Assembly (NCBI GenBank): GCA_900768435.1
Contig: CAAGCW010000022.1
Location: 1 to 14,620, forward strand
Direction of reading: 5' to 3'
DNA length: 14,620 bases
Source: an uncultured Collinsella sp.
Lineage (GTDB): Bacteria > Actinomycetota > Coriobacteriia > Coriobacteriales > Coriobacteriaceae
Below, piece by piece: positions 6,524-13,071 of this stretch. How positions within the stretch are numbered: position 1 is the first letter of the stretch; each line of letters opens with the position of its first letter. Under the pieces are notes generated by a model. It saw only the letters and a list, made by a program, of their open reading frames with translations, was not told the origin of the DNA and searched no databases. Made by a program: the position numbers and the translations under genes.

Positions 6524-8884
6524 ATGGATGCCGCAGCCCGTACCGCCCATGATTCCACCCTCCAGCCTTTTTCGGAGATGGAGCACTATAAGCATGCTGA
6601 TGAGCTGCCGCCCGAGATTATGGCGGACAGCTACGACAAGCTGGAGCGCCTGTGCCTCAAATATATGAATGAGGACGACTTCTCTAAGGTTGAACAGGCC
6701 TACTGCTTTGCCGCCGAGAAGCACTGCAACCAAAAGCGCCGCTCGGGCGAGATGTACATTAACCATCCCGTCGAGGTGGCCATCATTTTGGCCGACCTCA
6801 AGATGGACTGTGACGTGGTGTGCGCCGCGCTGCTGCACGATACCGTCGAGGATACCGAGACCTCGCTTGCCGATGTTTCCGGCCTGTTTGGCGATACGGT
6901 GGCCGAGCTCGTCGATGGCGTGACCAAGCTCACCAACATCGAAGTCGACAGCATGGACGAGAAACAGGCCCTCACGCTGCGCAAGATGTTCCTCGCCATG
7001 TCCAAGGACATCCGCGTCATCATCGTTAAGCTTGCCGACCGTCTGCACAACATGCGCACCCTTGCAGCCCTGCGCGAGGATCGTCGCCTGTTTAAGGCGC
7101 GCGAGACCATGGACGTGTACGCGCCCTTGGCCGACCGCCTGGGCATGAGCTCTATTAAGTGGGAACTCGAGGACCTGTCCTTCTTCTACCTGGAGCCCGA
7201 TGCCTACCAGCGCATCGCGCGCATGGTGGCTGAGTCGCGCGAGGTCCGCGAGCGCTACCTTGCCGAGACCATCAAGACGCTTACCGATGAGCTCAACCGC
7301 ATTGGTCTAGAGGACTTCCAGATCAACGGCCGTTCCAAGCACTATTGGTCCATCTACCAAAAGATGAAGCGCAAGGGCAAGGAATTCTCCGAGATCTACG
7401 ACCTGGTGGCACTGCGCGTCATCACGCATTCGGTGCGCGATTGCTACTCCACGCTCGGCGCGGTGCATACGCTGTGGCACCCCATGCCCGGTCGCTTTAA
7501 AGATTATATCGCCATGCCCAAGGTCAATAACTACCAGTCGCTCCATACGACGGTTATCGGCCCCACGGCCCGCCCGCTCGAGATTCAGATTCGAACCTAT
7601 GAGATGCATGAGCAGGCCGAGTACGGCATTGCCGCCCACTGGCTATATAAGAAGTCGGGCGGATCGTCTGCTTCCAAGACCAATGACGCTCAACGTTTGG
7701 ACGACCAGATCAACTGGCTCAAGCATTCGCTCGATTGGGCGGCTTCCGACGAGATCACCGATGCCAAGGAATACCTGCATTCGCTGAAGGTCGACCTCTT
7801 CGATCAGGAGATCTTTGTCTTTACGCCCAAGGGCGAGGTCATGGCGCTTCGTGCCGGCTCCACGCCGCTCGACTTTGCCTACGCCGTTCACACCGAGGTG
7901 GGAAACCATTGCGTCGGCGCCAAAATCAACGGTGCGGTGGCTCCGCTCACGCACGAGATTAAGACGGGTGACCGTGTCGAGATTCTGACTAACAAGAGTT
8001 CCAAGCCGTCGCGTGATTGGCTCAAGATCGTTAAGACACCTTCCGCCAAGTCAAAGATCCGCCGCTATTTTGCCGCTGCGACCAAGGACGACGACGCTGC
8101 TGCTGGTCGCGATATGCTGGCTAAGGACCTGCGTAAGCGTGGCTATGGCATTTCTACGCCGCGTTCGACGCGTGCGCTCAACGCCGTGGCGGAGCAGTTT
8201 AACTTCAAGCAGCTCGAGGACCTGTTTGCCGCCGTCGGCGCCGGCAAGGTTGCCCCGCGCGCTGTGGGCAATAAGGTCGAGCAAATCTTGGACCCCAAGC
8301 CCGAGGAACAGCTCACCAAGGCCGAGGCTATCGCCGAGGTCGTGAAGCAGCCTGCTCGCGGCTCCAACCGCAAGCCGCAAAAGCGCGGCAAGAGCGCCAG
8401 TAACGGCATTATCGTCAAGGGCGAGAGCAACAGCGGCCTACTGGTCCGTCTGGCTCATTGCTGCAACCCCGTGACGGGCGACGACATCGTCGGCTTCATC
8501 ACGCGCGGTCGTGGCGTTTCGGTGCATCGCGCCAACTGTCCCAACGTCAAGGGTCTTATGGAGCATCCCGAGCGCATGATCGAAGTGGAGTGGGACGGCG
8601 CTGCCGACACCCTCTTCCAGGTCGAGATCGTGGTCGAGTGCCTGGACCGCATGGGCCTGCTCAAGGATGTCACCATTGCCATTGGCGATGCGGGCGGCAA
8701 TATCCTTTCTGCCGCCACGTCGACCAACCGCGAGGGTATTGCAACCCTGCGCTTTATGGTCGAGATCTCGGACGCGAGTGGTCTGGATCCGCTGCTGGCC
8801 TCCATCAGCAGCGTTGACTCGGTCTACGACGCGCGCCGCCTGATGCCCGGTGAGGGTGGAGCCCAGCTTAAGCGCCGCGTTTAG
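6524..8884 (+). CDS. relA: Bifunctional (p)ppGpp synthetase/hydrolase (Rel/SpoT homologue)
   Basis: A 786-residue long-form RSH protein of full length. Order of domains: HD hydrolase with HDTVED (105-110) and RLHNMRTL (173-180), both intact; synthetase at about 225-375 with GRSKHYWSIYQKMKRKG (269-285) and EIQIRTYEMHEQAEYG (353-368); TGS at about 424-490 (VFTPKGEVMALRAGSTP); conserved-cysteine region with LAHCCNPVTGDDIVGF (643-658) and Cys672; ACT domain at about 698-775. Both catalytic sites look functional, so it should make and destroy (p)ppGpp in the stringent response on the ribosome. The ATG at 6524 has GAAGGGGA at 6511-6518. It lies 15 nt after the RecJ fusion gene and is probably transcribed with it. 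The recJ-relA neighbourhood is ancient, but the apt gene usually found between them is missing. Confidence 0.96.
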   Translation: MDAAARTAHDSTLQPFSEMEHYKHADELPPEIMADSYDKLERLCLKYMNEDDFSKVEQAYCFAAEKHCNQKRRSGEMYINHPVEVAIILADLKMDCDVVCAALLHDTVEDTETSLADVSGLFGDTVAELVDGVTKLTNIEVDSMDEKQALTLRKMFLAMSKDIRVIIVKLADRLHNMRTLAALREDRRLFKARETMDVYAPLADRLGMSSIKWELEDLSFFYLEPDAYQRIARMVAESREVRERYLAETIKTLTDELNRIGLEDFQINGRSKHYWSIYQKMKRKGKEFSEIYDLVALRVITHSVRDCYSTLGAVHTLWHPMPGRFKDYIAMPKVNNYQSLHTTVIGPTARPLEIQIRTYEMHEQAEYGIAAHWLYKKSGGSSASKTNDAQRLDDQINWLKHSLDWAASDEITDAKEYLHSLKVDLFDQEIFVFTPKGEVMALRAGSTPLDFAYAVHTEVGNHCVGAKINGAVAPLTHEIKTGDRVEILTNKSSKPSRDWLKIVKTPSAKSKIRRYFAAATKDDDAAAGRDMLAKDLRKRGYGISTPRSTRALNAVAEQFNFKQLEDLFAAVGAGKVAPRAVGNKVEQILDPKPEEQLTKAEAIAEVVKQPARGSNRKPQKRGKSASNGIIVKGESNSGLLVRLAHCCNPVTGDDIVGFITRGRGVSVHRANCPNVKGLMEHPERMIEVEWDGAADTLFQVEIVVECLDRMGLLKDVTIAIGDAGGNILSAATSTNREGIATLRFMVEISDASGLDPLLASISSVDSVYDARRLMPGEGGAQLKRRV

Positions 8885-8920
8885 TCGCGACGAACGTGTC
8901 ACATTATCGATATTCGCTAC

Positions 8921-8948
8921 ACTCGAGGCATCGTTTGATGCCTCGAGT
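8921..8948 (+). terminator. Perfect 12-bp hairpin between the Rel gene and the MBL hydrolase
   Basis: ACTCGAGGCATC (8921-8932) and its exact reverse complement (8937-8948) enclose a GTTT loop. Only TCTAT follows, so the U-tract is poor. It may be a weak terminator for the upstream operon or an mRNA-processing/stability hairpin. A possible -10 box TACACT (8918-8923) overlaps its left edge, so the downstream gene may also have its own promoter. Confidence 0.5.
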
Positions 8949-8968
8949 TCTATAGAGAGGAGAGGGAC

Positions 8969-9652
8969 ATGAGTGCTGTGTCCTTGGATTTAACTCCCAA
9001 GGGATCGGTCGAGATCGAGACGCTCGTAAACGGTCCCATTCAGACCAATAGCTATGCTGTTATTTCGGACAATGAGTGCGTGATTATCGATCCCGCATGG
9101 GAAGGCGAACGCCTGGTGGAGCATATTCGAGCCGAGCATCCCGGCGTACGCGTGTTTGGCGCCGTATGCACTCATGGCCATGCCGATCATGTTGGTGGTG
9201 TTGCAGGCGTGCGAACCACCGTTGGCGAGGGCTGCCAGTATGAGCTGTGTGCTAAGGATGTGGCGGTGCCGCATGCGAACATCGAGGAACAGCGAGCTAT
9301 GTGGGGCATTGAGACGCCTGACCCCGGGGAGCCGACGCACCTGCTCGCCGAGGGAGATGCTATCAAGGTGGGCGATATCTACCTGCAGGTGATCGAGACG
9401 CCAGGGCATACGCCGGGCGGGATCGTCTTGTTTGCTGCCACCGAGCAGGGGAACATTGCCTTTGTGGGCGACACCCTGTTTCCGGGTGGGCACGGCCGCA
9501 CCGATCTTTCTGGAGGAGACGAGGCCGCGATTCTGCGCTCGCTCTCCAAGCTCGCCCGGCTTCTCCCGCCCGATACCGTTTGCCTAACCGGTCATGGCGA
9601 TTCGACCACCATGGCACGCGAGCTCATGCAGAACCCTTTCATGCAGATTTAG
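8969..9652 (+). CDS. Metallo-beta-lactamase-fold hydrolase (glyoxalase II-like)
   Basis: A 227-residue cytosolic protein. The binuclear metal site is complete: THGHADH (68-74), His147 in ETPGHTPGG, Asp168 in VGDTLF, and His209 in LTGHGDS. The short length and TPGHTPGG/DTLFPGGHGRTDL segments match the YcbL/glyoxalase II-like subgroup rather than true beta-lactamases, so hydrolysis of a thioester or similar metabolite is likely; the substrate is not predictable. The ATG is chosen on the strong AGAGGAGAGGG just upstream (8956-8966). Genes of this family commonly follow relA (and dtd) in Gram-positive genomes, so its position agrees with that conserved cluster, although a 12-bp hairpin separates it from the Rel gene. 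Confidence 0.88.
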   Translation: MSAVSLDLTPKGSVEIETLVNGPIQTNSYAVISDNECVIIDPAWEGERLVEHIRAEHPGVRVFGAVCTHGHADHVGGVAGVRTTVGEGCQYELCAKDVAVPHANIEEQRAMWGIETPDPGEPTHLLAEGDAIKVGDIYLQVIETPGHTPGGIVLFAATEQGNIAFVGDTLFPGGHGRTDLSGGDEAAILRSLSKLARLLPPDTVCLTGHGDSTTMARELMQNPFMQI

Positions 9653-9682
9653 CTTAATAGTCGGCTTTTGAAGCACGAGAAG

Positions 9683-9781
9683 CGTCCAAACGTCAAGCTA
9701 TTTTTCCCCAACGGGTCGATTTCGTAGGGCAAACGGTCAAAAAAGTCCGTTTGGACGATATTCGTGAACAAACGAACGTTT
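9683..9781. promoter_or_regulatory. Cluster of inverted repeats upstream of the aldolase promoter
   Basis: Three palindromic arrangements sit in 100 nt: CGTCCAAAC (9683-9691) with its exact complement GTTTGGACG (9749-9757); AAACGG (9731-9736) with CCGTTT (9747-9752); and AAACG-AA-CGTTT (9770-9781), which ends in the -35 region. The recurring AAACG/CGTTT half-site suggests an operator for a dimeric regulator, possibly LacI-type, controlling the aldolase. The regulator is not in the window. Confidence 0.4.
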
Positions 9782-9797
9782 ATGCTTGGGTATGCCG

Positions 9798-9806
9798 TGG
9801 TAAAAT
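9798..9806 (+). promoter_or_regulatory. Extended -10 promoter of the aldolase gene
   Basis: TG-G-TAAAAT is an extended -10 element. The -35 position (GTTTAT, 9778-9783, 17-nt spacer) is poor, as is usual for extended -10 promoters. It gives a predicted transcript start near 9813 and a short leader carrying the AGGAGG site. Confidence 0.55.
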
Positions 9807-9846
9807 CACAGGCGTTATCGGAGCAACCTTACAGGAGGTTTCTTTT

Positions 9847-10713
9847 ATGCTCGTCAACGCAGCAGACATGCTCAAGAAGGCCGAGGCCGGCAAGTACGCT
9901 CTCGGTGCCTTCAACACCAACAACCTCGAGTGGACCCTGGCTATTCTCCAGGCCGCCGAGGAGGCCAAGTCTCCGCTGATCCTTCAGTGCACCGCTGGTG
10001 CCGCCAAGTGGATGGGCGGTTTCAAGGTCTGCGCCGACATGGTCAAGGCTGCCGTCGAGGCCACGGGCGTTACCGTTCCCGTCGCCCTTCACCTCGATCA
10101 CGGTTCTTACGAGGACTGCTTCAAGTGCATCGAGGCCGGCTTCACGTCCATCATGTATGACGGCTCTCACGAGGAGACCTTCCAGCTTAACCTCGACCGC
10201 ACCAAGGAGCTCGTTGAGCTTGCCCACTCCAAGGGCATGTCCATCGAGGCCGAGGTCGGCGGCATCGGCGGCACCGAGGACGGCGTGACCTCCAACGGCG
10301 AGCTCGCTGACCCCGCTGAGTGCAAGCAGATTGCTGATCTGGGCGTTGACTTCCTCGCCTGCGGCATCGGCAACATCCATGGCGTGTACCCCGCCGACTG
10401 GGCTGGCCTGTCCTTCGAGCGTCTGGGCGAGATCAAGGCTCAGACCGGCGACCTGCCCCTCGTCCTGCACGGTGGTACCGGCATCCCCGAGGATCAGATC
10501 AAGAAGGCCATTTCCCTGGGCATCTCCAAGATCAACGTCAACACCGACCTGCAGCTCGTCTTCGCCAAGGGCGTCCGCGAGTACATCGAGGCTGGCAAGG
10601 ATCAGCAGGGTAAGGGCTTCGACCCCCGCAAGCTCCTCAAGCCTGGTCGCGACAACATCGTTGCCCGCACCAAGGGGCTCATGGAGGAGTTTGGCTCCGT
10701 CAACAAGGCGTAA
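9847..10713 (+). CDS. fba: Class II fructose-1,6-bisphosphate aldolase
   Basis: A 288-residue zinc-dependent aldolase that splits fructose 1,6-bisphosphate into dihydroxyacetone phosphate and glyceraldehyde 3-phosphate in glycolysis, and runs in reverse in gluconeogenesis. Visible signatures are LHLDHG (81-86; catalytic Asp84 and zinc ligand His85), EAEVGG (134-139), GNIHGVY (175-181; His178), LVLHGGTGIP (205-214; His208) and INVNTDLQ (229-236) for phosphate binding. The ATG at 9847 is fixed by AGGAGG (9833-9838) 8 nt upstream. The frame stays open to 9751, but the added residues are not aldolase-like and would cross the promoter. Codons are strongly biased to C-ending ones, as expected of a highly expressed glycolytic gene. 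It appears monocistronic: own promoter, and a large hairpin behind it. Confidence 0.97.
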   Translation: MLVNAADMLKKAEAGKYALGAFNTNNLEWTLAILQAAEEAKSPLILQCTAGAAKWMGGFKVCADMVKAAVEATGVTVPVALHLDHGSYEDCFKCIEAGFTSIMYDGSHEETFQLNLDRTKELVELAHSKGMSIEAEVGGIGGTEDGVTSNGELADPAECKQIADLGVDFLACGIGNIHGVYPADWAGLSFERLGEIKAQTGDLPLVLHGGTGIPEDQIKKAISLGISKINVNTDLQLVFAKGVREYIEAGKDQQGKGFDPRKLLKPGRDNIVARTKGLMEEFGSVNKA

Positions 10714-10733
10714 GCGTCGCTAAACTTCCCGCC

Positions 10734-10825
10734 GGAAGCCCCGCCCCCCTACACTGTTTCCTTTGCGCTCACCTGGCTTTGCCAGAAGTCGCGCCAAGGA
10801 AACAGTTCCGGGGGACGGGGCTTCC
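10734..10825 (+). repeat. Large imperfect hairpin (about 30 bp) downstream of fba
   Basis: GGAAGCCCCG (10734-10743) pairs perfectly with 10816-10825, CCCCC with 10810-10814, CTGTTTCCTT (10754-10763) with 10796-10805, and GCGC (10765-10768) with 10791-10794. The apical part has its own small hairpin, CTGGC-TTT-GCCAG (10773-10785). The sequence after it is TTCGTTT, a weak U-tract. It could end the fba transcript, but size and nested architecture are more like a palindromic mobile element or a structured RNA. Confidence 0.7.
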
Positions 10826-10957
10826 TTCGTTTAACGCCGCAGGGTTACGAGTCTGAATTAAGATGGCTACTGGCTTTGCCAGAAGTCGCGCAATGGGAAA
10901 AGCTCCGGGTGAGCGGGGCCTCCTTTGTTAACTCGCTACAGGGTTACTGGGCTGAAT
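10773..10957. repeat. Two imperfect tandem copies of an 87-88-nt element (97-nt period)
   Basis: Copy A (10773-10859) and copy B (10870-10957) both begin with an identical 22-nt segment that contains CTGGC-TTT-GCCAG. They stay alignable through a CTCCGGG/TTCCGGG and CGGGGC-TCCTT segment to CAGGGTTAC and CTGAATT. Copy A supplies the right arm of the large hairpin; copy B has no matching left arm next to it. With this, the 10714-11046 interval is explained as repeat sequence plus a promoter; no gene is visible there. Confidence 0.65.
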
Positions 10958-11000
10958 TCATTTTTTTGACTACCGTTCGGCGGTGTTGATGGCTCCCTTG

Positions 11001-11029
11001 TTGGGGCTCTCTTTTTATCTCGCTACAAT
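11001..11029 (+). promoter_or_regulatory. Promoter of the transglutaminase-like gene
   Basis: TTGGGG (11001-11006) and TACAAT (11024-11029) are separated by 17 nt, a good sigma-A type arrangement. The predicted start is near 11036, about 30 nt before the ATG. Confidence 0.55.
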
Positions 11030-11064
11030 GGGCTTCAAGCGTTCTAGTGACTTGGAGTTTTGGT

Positions 11065-12498
11065 ATGGCTGTTATTAATGTACTGCCTTCGGATGGGAAG
11101 GTTATTGACGAGGGTCCTGTTGGTTGCTCTGTTGATGTTTGCTGTGATGATTTTCGCCATCTCGATATTGGGCTACCGCCTGAGATTCTTCGTCTTAAGG
11201 ATGCCGGGTATTTGATGCAGGCTGTTGCTGCCTGCGATCGCCTTCTGGAGCAGAACCCCGAGCCTTCGCTGGCTGCTTGTGTTCGTGCCGAGCGGTATCG
11301 CATGCTCGAGACGCCGCTTCATTTTTCGGTGTCGCGCGATCAGGCTATTGCGATGATTCGCGAGGAGTGGCCAGAGTTTACCGAAGAGCAGTTTGATGAC
11401 CTGATTAATCGTAAGCGTATTGACTGGCGCTTTATCGATGGCGAACTGTTCGTTCTCGACAACTTCCTCGATTCGCTTCGCGTATATCCTAAAGAGGTTC
11501 CCGGCATGCGGCCCGATTCTACGGACGGAATAGCACTGCGCAACGAGATGCTCAAGGAGATGGAGTCACAAAACGGATTGGCTCGCGTCATTACGCTTAA
11601 AGCGTCCGTGTCTGTCCCCGGCGCTCTAGATGGAGAGACTGTTTGCGCGTGGCTACCCGTTGCCGCCGCCTGTCGTCAACAGTCTCATATCGAGGTTCTC
11701 GATATGACGCCGGAGGGTGCTGTTGCCCCCGCGAATGCTTCGGCGCGTACCGCCTCGTGGTCTTCTTCGAGTGAGCGCTCATTCTCGGTGACCTATCGCT
11801 ATCAAATTGATGCCGCTTATCGTGATGTCTATGGGGGTGCGCTTCCGGTGCATCCTTGCATGGACGCGCCACTGCCCGTGGACACCTCCGAGGACCGTCC
11901 GCACATTGCATTCACGCCGTATCTACAGCAGCTGACAGCCCGTGTCATTGACGGGCTCGAGGATCCGCTCGATCGCGCCCGTGCTATCTATGATTACCTG
12001 ACGCAGTACATCGACTATCGCTATCAGCCGCCGTACTTGCTTTTGGGATCTATTGCCGATGACTGCACGCATTCGCTCCGCGGCGATTGCGGCGTTATGG
12101 CGCTCACGTTTATCACCATGTGCCGTATTGCGGGCGTTCCTGCCCGTTGGCAGAGCGGCCTGTATGTTGCGCCCGATTCGGTGGGGTCGCATGACTGGGC
12201 GGAGTTCTATACGCCGCAGACCGGTTGGCTTAATGCCGATGTCTCGTTTGGTTCCTCGGCACGTAGGATGGGGGAGGAATGGCGCCGCCGCCACTACTTT
12301 GGCAACCTCGATCCCTGGCGCATGGTAGCAAACCGCCTATTCCAAGCGGAGTTCGAGCCTGTCTTCGACGGTATGCGTGAGGACCCCTACGACAACCAGA
12401 TGGGTGAGGCCTCGGTCGACGGTCGTGGATGCCGTCAGCGCGAGATGCTCCGCACGGTCGAGCTCGTCGAAATGCTCGAAGTTCCATTTTCGAACTAA
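11065..12498 (+). CDS. Transglutaminase-like (papain-fold) domain protein
   Basis: A 477-residue protein without signal peptide or membrane segment. The ATG at 11065 is supported by GGAG (11054-11057) 7 nt upstream; an in-frame GTG at 11047 has no such site. The C-terminal part carries a transglutaminase-core domain: RAIYDYLTQYIDYRY (305-319), catalytic Cys342 in RGDCGVMALTF, His376 in SHDWAEFY and Asp392 in WLNADVSFG, so the Cys-His-Asp triad is intact. Bacterial members usually act as cysteine proteases or amidases rather than cross-linking enzymes. The N-terminal 170 residues are probably helical and unassigned; the middle (about 175-290) looks beta-rich. The first 500 nt use many T-ending codons, unlike the strongly C-biased aldolase upstream. 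It has its own promoter and is followed by a tRNA gene. Confidence 0.85.
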   Translation: MAVINVLPSDGKVIDEGPVGCSVDVCCDDFRHLDIGLPPEILRLKDAGYLMQAVAACDRLLEQNPEPSLAACVRAERYRMLETPLHFSVSRDQAIAMIREEWPEFTEEQFDDLINRKRIDWRFIDGELFVLDNFLDSLRVYPKEVPGMRPDSTDGIALRNEMLKEMESQNGLARVITLKASVSVPGALDGETVCAWLPVAAACRQQSHIEVLDMTPEGAVAPANASARTASWSSSSERSFSVTYRYQIDAAYRDVYGGALPVHPCMDAPLPVDTSEDRPHIAFTPYLQQLTARVIDGLEDPLDRARAIYDYLTQYIDYRYQPPYLLLGSIADDCTHSLRGDCGVMALTFITMCRIAGVPARWQSGLYVAPDSVGSHDWAEFYTPQTGWLNADVSFGSSARRMGEEWRRRHYFGNLDPWRMVANRLFQAEFEPVFDGMREDPYDNQMGEASVDGRGCRQREMLRTVELVEMLEVPFSN

Positions 12499-12512
12499 TC
12501 AGAAGAAAGCTG

Positions 12513-12521
12513 TGATAAACT
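12513..12521 (+). promoter_or_regulatory. Putative extended -10 box for tRNA-Leu
   Basis: TG-A-TAAACT lies 16 nt before the mature tRNA 5' end, just after the stop codon of the preceding gene. No convincing -35 hexamer is seen. Confidence 0.4.
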
Positions 12522-12537
12522 AACTCACGCATTACGT

Positions 12538-12624
12538 GCCCGAGTGGCGGAATTGGCAGACGCAGTGGACTCAAAATCCACCGTTGGCAACAACGTGCGA
12601 GTTCGAGTCTCGCCTCGGGCACCA
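12538..12624 (+). tRNA. tRNA-Leu (anticodon CAA)
   Basis: An 87-nt class II tRNA with encoded CCA. The acceptor stem GCCCGAG (12538-12544) pairs with CTCGGGC (12614-12620). The anticodon arm GTGGA / TCCAC holds the loop CTCAAAA with anticodon CAA at 12572-12574. A long variable arm (CGTTGGCAACAACG region) is typical of tRNA-Leu. The T arm GCGAG-TTCGAGT-CTCGC ends at 12613, followed by discriminator A and CCA. It reads UUG codons. Confidence 0.97.
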
Positions 12625-12670
12625 TACATGCAACTGAGCGTTCAAGGGGGTCAAGGCCCCCTTTTTCGTG
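12602..12670 (+). repeat. 69-nt direct repeat, copy 1: tRNA-Leu T-loop through terminator
   Basis: Starts at the first base of the tRNA T-loop, covers the T stem 3' strand, acceptor 3' strand, CCA and the terminator, and is repeated without mismatch at 12786-12854. The flanking bases on both sides differ between copies, so the boundaries are exact. Confidence 0.9.
12644..12666 (+). terminator. Intrinsic terminator of tRNA-Leu
   Basis: AAGGGGG-TCAAGG-CCCCCTT hairpin followed by TTT; a classic short GC stem with a U-tract 20 nt after the CCA end. Confidence 0.85.
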
Positions 12671-12785
12671 CCGAACTCGCGTGAGCGCGCGGAGCGTTAA
12701 GCAAACAGGCCTGTGGCCTGTTTGTAGCGGAGCGTGGCGAGGGCGCCATGCGCCCGAAGCCCGGGGCTTCGCGAAGTGAAGGCCC
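12671..12785. mobile_element. 115-bp hairpin-rich segment between tRNA 3'-end repeats (possible relic)
   Basis: Contains a perfect 10-bp hairpin CAAACAGGCC-TGT-GGCCTGTTTG (12702-12724), GGGCGC-CAT-GCGCCC (12741-12755), a GAAGCCC/GGGCTTC palindrome (12755-12771) and CTTCGCGAAG (12768-12777). No ORF is credible. Being enclosed by exact repeats of a tRNA 3' end, it may be what is left of an element integrated at the tRNA, or a small palindromic repeat carried by a tandem duplication. Confidence 0.4.
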
Positions 12786-12854
12786 TTCGAGTCTCGCCTC
12801 GGGCACCATACATGCAACTGAGCGTTCAAGGGGGTCAAGGCCCCCTTTTTCGTG
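12786..12854 (+). repeat. 69-nt direct repeat, copy 2: partial tRNA-Leu 3' end plus terminator
   Basis: Exact copy of 12602-12670, offset 184 nt. It carries TTCGAGT through CCA and the hairpin GGGGG-TCAAGG-CCCCC-TTTTT (12830-12850), but no 5' tRNA part, so it is a non-functional tRNA fragment with an intact terminator. Confidence 0.9.
12828..12850 (+). terminator. Duplicated intrinsic terminator
   Basis: Second identical copy of the tRNA-Leu terminator (stem 12830-12834 / 12841-12845, then five T). It insulates the infC operon from read-through of the tRNA and transglutaminase genes. Confidence 0.75.
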
Positions 12855-13056
12855 TACGTAATGTGATAACGCGCTGCGCGTGTTATTATCCACAAGGCGT
12901 TGTTCCCGCAATGCCCTAAAGAGGAACCCGAGGGTTCCCACCTTTTGGCGCCAATGAGCAGCTGACTGGTCATACAACTTAGATTCACTTCCTCAAATCG
13001 AGGATGTCTATGTGTACGACCTGGTTGCAAAGAAGCGCCGGGTTATTTTTTTATGA
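12855..13056 (+). ncRNA. Structured leader of the infC operon
   Basis: About 200 nt without a convincing gene but with several hairpins: ATAACGCGC-TGC-GCGTGTTAT (12866-12886, one G-U pair), GGAACC-CGAG-GGTTCC (12923-12938), the palindrome TTGGCGCCAA (12945-12954), TCCTC-AAATC-GAGGA (12990-13004), and a terminator-like stem at 13018-13052. TATTAT at 12884-12889 could be the -10 box, which would place the first hairpin over the promoter. infC-rpmI-rplT operons of other bacteria are controlled by IF-3 or L20 acting on leader RNA; this leader fits that pattern, but its sequence match to known L20 leaders was not tested. Confidence 0.5.
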
Positions 13057-13066
13057 ATGGAGGTAG
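13010..13066 (+). CDS. Possible 18-codon leader peptide spanning the infC attenuator
   Basis: ATG 13010 with GAGG at 13000-13003 (6-nt spacing) opens MCTTWLQRSAGLFFYEWR, stopping at TAG 13064-13066 within the infC ribosome binding site. Translation would unfold the terminator stem. The overlap with hairpin and binding site could be regulatory or coincidental; several other short frames also cross here. Confidence 0.2.
   Translation: MCTTWLQRSAGLFFYEWR
13018..13052 (+). terminator. Attenuator-like terminator just upstream of infC
   Basis: ACCTGG plus TGC (13019-13028, one bulged T) pairs with GCG plus CCGGGT (13035-13043), loop AAAGAA, followed by TATTTTTTT. The seven-T tract ends only 6 nt before the infC ribosome binding site. 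A terminator placed between promoter and first gene implies regulated read-through. Confidence 0.65.
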
Positions 13067-13071
13067 GGAAA

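Noticed and set aside
9751..9846. N-terminal extension of the aldolase to 9751
   Set aside because: It would cover the promoter and the AGGAGG site; the standard aldolase N-terminus begins at ATG 9847.
10734..10957. CRISPR array
   Set aside because: Only two imperfect repeats of about 88 nt with a 10-nt gap and no cas genes; the structure is a palindromic tandem repeat.
12230..13030. 266-codon minus-strand frame across the tRNA and its repeats
   Set aside because: It crosses the antisense of the transglutaminase gene, tRNA-Leu and two terminators; the repeated peptide segments come from the DNA duplication.
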